Origin: CAJCIS01 sp965276755
GTDB taxonomy: Bacteria > Pseudomonadota > Alphaproteobacteria > Acetobacterales > Acetobacteraceae
Direction of reading: 5' to 3'
Assembly: GCA_965276755.1 (NCBI GenBank)
Contig: OZ255625.1
Location: forward strand, 3,348,001-3,412,000
Length of the DNA stretch: 64,000 bases
Position 1 is the stretch's first letter. Every line of letters starts with the position of its first letter. This document shows, piece after piece, positions 1 through 6,060 of the stretch. The notes below the pieces were generated by a model. It made no database searches. It saw only the letters and a program-made list of their open reading frames with translations, and had not been told where the DNA came from. A program made the translations under genes and the position numbers.

Positions 1-189
1 GGAGCGGGGCACGCGTCCGGCTTCCTGCGAATTATCGCTGGACCCCGCGAGCTGGACGGCATGGATTATTGGCGCCTCGACGAAGCCGGCCTGATTGAGG
101 AAATGACGGTATTATGGCGCCCCCTTCCGGCGGCAATCGCGCTACGAGACGAGCTGGCCCTTGCCGCCGAGGGTGGCGGGTCGGCTTAG
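1..189 (+). CDS. NTF2-like (SnoaL-like) protein, C-terminal part
   Basis: Open from the first base in frame 1 and ending with TAG at 187-189, so only the last 62 residues are visible. The stretch MDYWRLDEAGLIEEMTVLW followed by RPLPAAIALRDEL resembles the last beta strands of NTF2/SnoaL-fold proteins, small cone-shaped domains used as enzymes or ligand-binding modules. The family call rests on this tail only, and the substrate cannot be guessed. It ends 16 bases before the amine oxidase start and could be co-transcribed with it. Confidence 0.55.
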   Translation, partial: GAGHASGFLRIIAGPRELDGMDYWRLDEAGLIEEMTVLWRPLPAAIALRDELALAAEGGGSA

Positions 190-205
190 AAATACTGGGG
201 GAGCG

Positions 206-1681
206 ATGGAAAAAATTGGAAGGCGGGGCGCGCTTGGCTTGTCGGCAGCCATTGCCGTGGCGCCCGCCGTGGCGTTTGGCCAATCTGCGCCAAGCGAAAC
301 GGCGGACGTGGTCGTTATCGGCGGCGGCCTGTCCGGCCTGACGGCGGCGCGCCGCCTGACCGAAGCCGGCCGCCGCGTCATTCTTCTCGAAGCGCGCGAC
401 CGCGTCGGCGGCCGCACCTATCACGGGCCGATCGGCACGCGGGCCTTTGATCTCGGCGCGCAATTCGTGGGGCCGACGCAGGATCGCGTGCGTGCGCTGG
501 CGGCGGAGTTCGGCCTGCAGATCAAGCCCGTTTATGGCGGGGGCAAACGCATCTGGGAATTGCGCGATGATCGGCTGGAATTCGGCCAGGGCAATCCGCC
601 GCTGCCGATCGGCACGCTGCTGGATCTGCCGCACGTCATGGGCCGCATCGATGCGATCGCCAGGCGCGTTGGTGCCGTCGCACCTTGGTCGGCCGCGGAT
701 GCCACGGCGCTGGACGCGCAAACGGTGGCAAATTGGGCGGCGGCGAATACCTACACGGCCAACACGATGGACCTGCTTGTCTGCTCCACGCGCGCGGTGT
801 TCGGGGCGGACCCTGACGAACTCTCCATGCTGTTTCTCGCCTATTACACCGCGCAGGGCGACAGCCTGGAGATGCTGACCAACACGCAAGGCGGCGCGCA
901 AGACAGCATCATCGTCGGCGGCACGCAGCAACTCTCGGTGAAATTGGCCGAAAAGCTCGGCGCAATCGTGCGGCTGAACCAAGCCGTCACACGCATTTCG
1001 CAGGACGCGCAGGGTGTTGTGGTGAGCACGGAAGCGGGTGCGCAGATCCGGGCCGGGCACGCCATCATCGCCATGCCGCCTGTGGCTGCCGGACGCATAG
1101 CGTTCGATCCGCCACTGCCGGCCGAGCGGCACGAATTGCAGCAACGCATGCCGATGGGGCGCTATTACAAAGTGATCGTCACCTACGACAAACCCTTCTG
1201 GCGAGACGCCGGCTACACGGGCGAGGTCGCCAGCGTGCGCGGCCCGATCACCGCGAGCTATGACGACGATCCGGGCGACGGCAGCGGCGGGCTATTGAAT
1301 TTCATCGGTGGCGATCACGCATTGAAATGGCAGGCGCTGGCGCCCGAGGCGCGGCAGGCCGCCGTGCTGGATTGCCTGGCGCGCTGGTTTGGCGAGGCGG
1401 CGCGCCGGCCGACCGCGTTTGGCTATAATCATTGGGCCGAGCAGCCGGAGACGGGCGGCGCACCGGTGGCGATCATGGCGCCTGGCGTGCTGAGCCGGTT
1501 GGGTCCGGCGTTGCGCGCGCCTTGCGGGCGGATACATTGGGCGGGGACGGAGGCGGCGGAGAAGTGGACGGGGTATATGGATGGGGCTATTCGGGCGGGG
1601 GAAGCGGCAGCGTTAAAGATTGGGGGAGATGTGCCATCCCCCCCAAACCCCCCGTCGATTGTTGGACCTCGTTCTAAATAA
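206..1681 (+). CDS. Exported flavin-containing amine oxidase
   Basis: 491-residue FAD-dependent oxidase of the monoamine oxidase family, which oxidises amines to imines with release of peroxide. The FAD dinucleotide fold is clear (VVVIGGGLSG near residue 35, then LLEARDRVGGRT). The C-terminal flavin motif is also present (IHWAGTEAAEKWTGYMDGA). The N-terminus MEKIGRRGALGLSAAIAVA looks like a Tat signal, so the protein is probably folded with FAD and exported. The ATG at 206 was chosen because GGGGGAG lies just upstream; an earlier in-frame TTG at 161 lacks this. The last 19 or so residues (from GGDVPSPPNPP) are encoded by a family A repeat and are not part of the enzyme fold. Confidence 0.85.
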   Translation: MEKIGRRGALGLSAAIAVAPAVAFGQSAPSETADVVVIGGGLSGLTAARRLTEAGRRVILLEARDRVGGRTYHGPIGTRAFDLGAQFVGPTQDRVRALAAEFGLQIKPVYGGGKRIWELRDDRLEFGQGNPPLPIGTLLDLPHVMGRIDAIARRVGAVAPWSAADATALDAQTVANWAAANTYTANTMDLLVCSTRAVFGADPDELSMLFLAYYTAQGDSLEMLTNTQGGAQDSIIVGGTQQLSVKLAEKLGAIVRLNQAVTRISQDAQGVVVSTEAGAQIRAGHAIIAMPPVAAGRIAFDPPLPAERHELQQRMPMGRYYKVIVTYDKPFWRDAGYTGEVASVRGPITASYDDDPGDGSGGLLNFIGGDHALKWQALAPEARQAAVLDCLARWFGEAARRPTAFGYNHWAEQPETGGAPVAIMAPGVLSRLGPALRAPCGRIHWAGTEAAEKWTGYMDGAIRAGEAAALKIGGDVPSPPNPPSIVGPRSK

Positions 1682-1720
1682 TAGACGGGGGGTCTGGGGG
1701 GGATGGCACATCTCCCCCAG
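1620..1720. repeat. Family A repeat, complete copy (A1)
   Basis: Left arm TGGGGGAGATGTGCCATC plus C-runs and CCGTC; right arm is its reverse complement starting GACGGGGGG at 1684 and ending CTCCCCCAG. The core between is about 27 bases. It lies between the convergent amine oxidase and flgH genes, and its left arm is read as the amine oxidase C-terminus. Each arm is itself a hairpin (GATG-TGC-CATC flanked by G-run and C-run). Confidence 0.9.
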
Positions 1721-1729
1721 CTCTTTGGC

Positions 1730-2476
1730 CTAGAATGGCAACAACAAATCCAGCGCCTGCTGCCCATACCTTGGCGTCTGCACATCCGTAAGCTGCCCAC
1801 GCCCGCCGTAACTGATACGCGCCTCCGCCATCCTGTCATGCGGCACGGTATTGTCGCTCGCAATATCCTGCGGGCGGATGACACCGCTGACGCGCAGCTC
1901 ACGCAATTCGCTGTTCACGCGCATCTCCTGCCGCGCCGCCACGACCAGATTGCCGTTGGGCAACACCTGCGTAATCACGCCGGCGAGGCGCAAGGTCACC
2001 GTCTCGTTGCGCTTGATCACGCCCGTGCCGCCGGCACTTCCCGCACTCGTCGCGGTCACCAGATTGGCCGGGTTGACCGCCTTGGACAGCAGGCGCGGCA
2101 GTGCGGCTTCCAGGCCGAACACATTGGGCAGGCCCATGCTCTCGCTGCCCTGGCGCGTTTCGCTCGACGCGTTTTCCACATCGGCATTGTCGGCCGAATT
2201 GACCAGAACGGTGACGATATCGCCCACCTGCGCGGCACGCTGATCCTTGAAGAAAGACCGGCTGCCGCCGCGCCAGAGGCTCGCCGCCTCGACCGGCGCC
2301 GGGATGACGTGCGGCATCGGCATGGAGACGGGGCGAAAATGCGGGTCCTCGGTCGGGTCTGCGGTGACGGTCATCGGCGGCGGACGGCCGATTTCGCTCA
2401 GGCGCTGCAGCGTTGCGCAGCCGCTCAGGGCAGCGGCCAGCAATATCAGCGCCGGCGCGCCCATGCGTGTAGTCAT
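1730..2476 (-). CDS. flgH: Flagellar L-ring protein FlgH
   Basis: 248-residue lipoprotein that forms the outer-membrane L-ring around the flagellar rod. A lipoprotein signal with lipobox LSGC (Cys20) precedes family motifs SLWRGGSRSFFKDQRAAQVG, GDIVTVLV and VSGVIRPQDI. The length fits the family. The ATG at 2476 places the lipobox correctly. The same frame stays open for 67 codons upstream, back to an ATG overlapping the flgA stop, but that would bury the signal peptide. It is the last visible gene of the flgF-flgG-flgA-flgH set, all on the minus strand. Confidence 0.93.
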   Translation of the reverse strand: MTTRMGAPALILLAAALSGCATLQRLSEIGRPPPMTVTADPTEDPHFRPVSMPMPHVIPAPVEAASLWRGGSRSFFKDQRAAQVGDIVTVLVNSADNADVENASSETRQGSESMGLPNVFGLEAALPRLLSKAVNPANLVTATSAGSAGGTGVIKRNETVTLRLAGVITQVLPNGNLVVAARQEMRVNSELRELRVSGVIRPQDIASDNTVPHDRMAEARISYGGRGQLTDVQTPRYGQQALDLLLPF

Positions 2477-2673
2477 CGACTTGCCCGTCTGCAAAATTTT
2501 CTGTGCGTGCACGCCTTGCGAGGCGGGATAAGCGGGCCCATCCAGCGGCGAAGGCTGGCGCTTGACCGTAGCGTGCGGCGTCTGGCGTTGCATCCAGATG
2601 AACGGCTCGAGCGTCTTGTCCTCGGCAGGATTCCAAGGTGCGCAATCACCGGCGCGCGCGCGGCCCTCGGCGC

Positions 2674-3627
2674 TCATTGTGCCGCCACCTGGATGGGCGC
2701 GTGATTGGCCATGATGCGCACTTCATCCGCACCAGTGATTTCGGCCAGCACGACGGCGTGCGAAGACGGATTCTGCACTCTTATATGTGCGCCCATCGCA
2801 CCTTCCTCCAAAGCGGTGCCCTCGGCGGTCAGCGCGATTTCTCCTGCGCTCAGCACCATGCGCACGGTCGCGAGGCGCGCGACCAGGATCGGGTGCGTCA
2901 GATCGCCCATGACGACCGGTTGGCCGGCATCCAAATTGTGCCGCAGCGCCAGACCCAGCACAGCGGCTTCACTGACAGGGGCGGCACCGCGCAGCGATGT
3001 GGCCGGAATGCGCGTGGCGTGCACGCGATCGGCGGTCAGCACCGTGCCCGCGCCCAGCGGCTGAGTCAGCTCCACGGCATCGATCATGTGAATCGCCTGA
3101 CCGGCAAGATTCGCGGTAATGGGCGGCGTGTCGCGCACGCTCAGGGTCAGCAAGGCGGTGAATTTTCCTGTGGCGGCGTCATAGGAAAAATCGGCGACAT
3201 TTGCCAGAACCTGCGCGTTGCGCGGCAGCATGGGCGGCGCGTAATCGGCCAGGCTCACGGCTGCATCCGTCGCGGCACCGGCGGAAATCAGCATGGGGCG
3301 CAGCAATGCGACCGCTTCGGCCTGCGTGTACGCCGTGGCGTCGCGCTGCAGGATCGTCTGCTCGCCGCCGCTGACCGGACGCCAATCGACGTTGTAGTCA
3401 CGCGCAATGGCGGCCAGTTGCGGCGCGCCCACCATGATGCGTTGGCCAGGCGCGGGTGCGGCACCCAGCACGCGGTCTGCCACGCCCAGATCGTCGAACA
3501 GATCGGACAGATGCACGCTGGCAGCAGGCAGCATGCGAAACGCGCGCAACGTGGCCGCGTGCGCGGTGCCGGGCGTGGTGAAGGCCACCATGAGCATGCA
3601 GGCGGATAACAGGCGGGCAGGTGCCAT
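2674..3627 (-). CDS. flgA: Flagellar P-ring assembly chaperone FlgA
   Basis: 317-residue periplasmic protein that helps FlgI subunits assemble into the P-ring. It has a signal peptide ending about TAHA and a SAF/ChapFlgA-type C-terminal half (DAVELTQPLGAGTVLTADRV, then LALRHNLDAGQPVVMGDL). It is longer than enterobacterial FlgA, the extra length lying in the N-terminal half. An AGGAGA motif lies 8 bases before the ATG. It starts 23 bases downstream of the flgG stop. Its TGA overlaps an ATG that opens the flgH frame. Confidence 0.9.
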   Translation of the reverse strand: MAPARLLSACMLMVAFTTPGTAHAATLRAFRMLPAASVHLSDLFDDLGVADRVLGAAPAPGQRIMVGAPQLAAIARDYNVDWRPVSGGEQTILQRDATAYTQAEAVALLRPMLISAGAATDAAVSLADYAPPMLPRNAQVLANVADFSYDAATGKFTALLTLSVRDTPPITANLAGQAIHMIDAVELTQPLGAGTVLTADRVHATRIPATSLRGAAPVSEAAVLGLALRHNLDAGQPVVMGDLTHPILVARLATVRMVLSAGEIALTAEGTALEEGAMGAHIRVQNPSSHAVVLAEITGADEVRIMANHAPIQVAAQ

Positions 3628-3650
3628 GATCGTGTCTCCTCTGGCCAGGT

Positions 3651-4436
3651 TCAGTGCAGGTTGGTCAGCGTCTGCATCATGTCGTCGCTCGACGTGATGA
3701 CCTTGCTGTTCATTTCGTAAGCGCGCTGTGCGCTGATCAGATTGGTGATTTCAGTGACCACGTTGACGTTGGATGATTCGACAAAGCCCTGCATCGTGCT
3801 GCCAAAACCCGGCGAGGCCGGCGTGCCGGTCGCCGCATTGCCGGACGCCGAGGTTTCGAGGAACAGGTTGTCGCCTTCTGATTCCAGGCCCGCAGGATTG
3901 GGAAAGGCGGCGAGCTGGATCTGCCCGAGCGTGGTTGGTGCCGTCACGCCGCTGATCGTTGCCTGCACCTGGCCCGAACCGTTCACGCTGATGCTGGTCG
4001 CATTCGTCGGCACTGTGATGCCCGGCTGCACGGTGTAGCCGTCCGCGGTGACGATCTGTCCGGCGGGCGAGAGTGCGAATGTGCCGTCACGCGTGTACGC
4101 CGTCTCGCCGCTGGGCAGCGTCACCTGGAAATAACCGTTGCCTTGAATGGCCATATCCAGATTGTTGCCGGTCTGCTGCAAATTGCCCTGCTCGGTGATG
4201 CGATAGACCGAAGCGGTTTTCACGCCCAGGCCGATCTGCGCGCCCGATGGCACGATGGTGCCGTTATCTGAGCTGTTCGATCCCACGCGGCGGAGATTCT
4301 GGTAGATCAGGTCCTGAAATTCGGCGCGCTGGCGCTTGAAGCCGGTCGTGCTCATGTTGGCGATGTTGTTGGATATGACTTCGACGTTGGTCTGCTGGGC
4401 CTGCATGCCGGTGCCGGCGATATCTAGCGCGCGCAT
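3651..4436 (-). CDS. flgG: Flagellar distal rod protein FlgG
   Basis: 261 residues, the standard FlgG size. The N-terminal rod signature NVEVISNNIANMSTTGFKR and the C-terminal heptad-type helix (LISAQRAYEMNSKVITSSDD) are the paired helices that pack in axial flagellar proteins. It forms the distal rod crossing the periplasm inside the P- and L-rings. Upstream flgF is separated from it by 175 bases holding a complete family A repeat, unusual inside a flagellar operon. Confidence 0.96.
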   Translation of the reverse strand: MRALDIAGTGMQAQQTNVEVISNNIANMSTTGFKRQRAEFQDLIYQNLRRVGSNSSDNGTIVPSGAQIGLGVKTASVYRITEQGNLQQTGNNLDMAIQGNGYFQVTLPSGETAYTRDGTFALSPAGQIVTADGYTVQPGITVPTNATSISVNGSGQVQATISGVTAPTTLGQIQLAAFPNPAGLESEGDNLFLETSASGNAATGTPASPGFGSTMQGFVESSNVNVVTEITNLISAQRAYEMNSKVITSSDDMMQTLTNLH

Positions 4437-4474
4437 GTTTTGTGTGTTCCTTCGGTGTTAGTTCGAGAGAAAGA

Positions 4475-4589
4475 CTGGGGGAGATGTGCCATCCCCCCCA
4501 GACCCCCCGTCATTATTTAGGACGAGGTCTAAAACAGATGACGGGGGGTTTGGGGGGGGCTGACGTATACGTCAGCCACATCTCCCCCA
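4475..4589. repeat. Family A repeat, complete copy with palindromic right tip (A2)
   Basis: Left arm is the common GATGTGCCATC type. In the right arm the tip is replaced by the perfect palindrome GCTGACGTATACGTCAGC (4559-4576) before CACATCTCCCCC. It lies between flgF and flgG in the same transcriptional direction, so it is probably transcribed as part of the flagellar mRNA. Confidence 0.9.
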
Positions 4590-4611
4590 ACTCTTTCAAA
4601 ACGGTTTGGCA

Positions 4612-5352
4612 TTAGCTTGTCTGCTGCGTCAGCTTGTCGATCGCACCCTGCTGGCGCTGGCCCTCGGCCTCGACGAACTGGGTGACGAACTGAAAATCGC
4701 GCTCGGTGCGCATCATGGCGACGAGCTCGGGCACAGGGGCGACGTTGCTGTCCTCCACGGCACCCTGGATGATCTTGGGCGCTGCGGTTGCACTCGTCGG
4801 CACATCGGCGCGGAACAACCGCCCACCCTCGGCAGTCATGCGGTTGGGGTCACTCGGTTTCACGATGGCTATTTTCGCAATCGGGCCATTTTGGCTGGAC
4901 AGCGAGCCATCGGCGGTAACGGTCAATTGCGTGTCCGCCGCCGTCACGCGGATCGGCGCGCCGGCGGTGTCGAGTAGCGGATTGCCCACCCCGTCGGTGA
5001 CCCCGCCATCGGATTGCAGGGTGAAGCGGCCGGCGCGCGTCAGGCGCGTACCGGCTCCGGTCTGGACGGTGAAGTAGCCCTCGCCGGAGAGTGCCAGGTC
5101 CAGCGGGTTGCCGGTATGGGTCATGGTGCCCTCCGCGCGATCGCGGTAGGTGGCGTGGTCTTGCGTGTAGGCCAGGCTGCGATCGCCGCGTGCTGCGGTG
5201 GTGCCGGTCTGCGGCGAGAGCCAGTCCGCGAAGACCATCCGCTCGGCGCGGTAGCCGGGCGTGGACATGTTGGCGATGTTGCCGGCGATCACCTCCATGG
5301 ACCGGGATTGGGCGGTCAGGCGAGAGAGGGCGATGCTGGTCGGGATGTCCAT
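4612..5352 (-). CDS. flgF: Flagellar proximal rod protein FlgF
   Basis: 246-residue flagellar basal-body rod protein. The N-terminal motif MEVIAGNIANMSTPGYRAER and central hook-basal-body fold (GNPLDLALSGEGYFTVQTG) identify it. The C-terminal helix (PELVAMMRTERDFQFVTQFV) is the usual partner helix. It is the first visible gene of the minus-strand flagellar set; its ATG has only an AGGG immediately upstream. The Gly/Ser-rich protein gene is divergent, so 5353-5572 should hold the promoters for both; I saw no convincing sigma-54 or sigma-28 consensus there. Confidence 0.95.
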   Translation of the reverse strand: MDIPTSIALSRLTAQSRSMEVIAGNIANMSTPGYRAERMVFADWLSPQTGTTAARGDRSLAYTQDHATYRDRAEGTMTHTGNPLDLALSGEGYFTVQTGAGTRLTRAGRFTLQSDGGVTDGVGNPLLDTAGAPIRVTAADTQLTVTADGSLSSQNGPIAKIAIVKPSDPNRMTAEGGRLFRADVPTSATAAPKIIQGAVEDSNVAPVPELVAMMRTERDFQFVTQFVEAEGQRQQGAIDKLTQQTS

Positions 5353-5572
5353 GCCCTGGGTAAGGCAATGGGCGTGCCAGGGATGTTTGCTGCCCTTTGC
5401 CTGGGTTTATCAGGTGTTGGGCGGTGTGCGGCGTGGCGTGCGGGTGGTTTGTGCCCGGCAGTTCGTGCCGGGCGGGTCATCAAGACTCGGTCACTGGGCA
5501 CAACCCGCGTCTGCCGGCGCGTTGGGGACGCAGGCGCCGCTTTCGAGCGCTGGAACATGATGGAGACGCATG

Positions 5573-5977
5573 ATGATTGCGGTTAATCTTGGCCGTGCGG
5601 CGCTGGCCGCGGTTTTGGTTCTTGGCACGGGTAGTGCCGCTTTTGCACAGGCGGCCGGCGCGGGTGCGGCGGGTGCAGCAGGCGGTGGCGCGGGCGGGAC
5701 GGCGGCGACAGGCGGTTCGTCCGGCGCGGGTGCGGCGGGCAGCACGGGTGGTATGACGGGCGGCCAGACGACCGGCAGCAGCGGCATGGGCACGGGGTCG
5801 AACACGCCATCCAGCGGCAGCGCCGGCAGCTCGGCTGGCCAGGCGGGCACCGGGATGAACAGCGGCAGCATGAGCAGCGGCAGCAATGGTTCGACCGGCA
5901 CAGGCTCGACCGGCACTGGCTCGACCGGCAGTGGCACGTCCGGTGCGGGGACGAGCGGGGGCAGCACCGGGCACTAA
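5573..5977 (+). CDS. Gly/Ser/Ala/Thr-rich secreted low-complexity protein
   Basis: 134 residues: a signal peptide (ALAAVLVLGTGSAAFAQ) and then almost only Gly, Ser, Ala and Thr with no charged core. No family recognised. Near the C-terminus the DNA holds a perfectly phased 15-bp tandem repeat (5888-5932) encoding GSTGT units. Two adjacent ATGs occur (5570 and 5573); GGAG at 5562 favours the second. The opposite strand is also open and would encode a proline-rich protein, but the signal peptide, ribosome site and downstream terminator support this strand. Role unknown; a disordered envelope or matrix polypeptide is possible. Confidence 0.6.
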   Translation: MIAVNLGRAALAAVLVLGTGSAAFAQAAGAGAAGAAGGGAGGTAATGGSSGAGAAGSTGGMTGGQTTGSSGMGTGSNTPSSGSAGSSAGQAGTGMNSGSMSSGSNGSTGTGSTGTGSTGSGTSGAGTSGGSTGH

Positions 5978-5994
5978 CCGGCTGATGGTGATCG

Positions 5995-6026
5995 GGGGCG
6001 GGTGCAATGATGCGCCCGCCCTTTTA
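5995..6026 (+). terminator. Intrinsic terminator after the Gly/Ser-rich gene
   Basis: A GC-rich stem (GGGCGGGTGC pairing with GCGCCCGCCC, short AATGAT-like loop) is followed by CTTTTA. It lies 18 bases past the stop of the upstream gene and before the convergent uvrA stop. Confidence 0.6.
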
Positions 6027-6060
6027 TGTGTCGCGCCTTCCGCCCGGGCTTGCACCCGTC

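Noticed and set aside
5491..5967. A proline-rich protein on the minus strand opposite the Gly/Ser-rich gene
   Set aside because: It is the complement of Gly/Ser codons; it has no signal peptide or ribosome site, while the plus-strand frame has both and a terminator.
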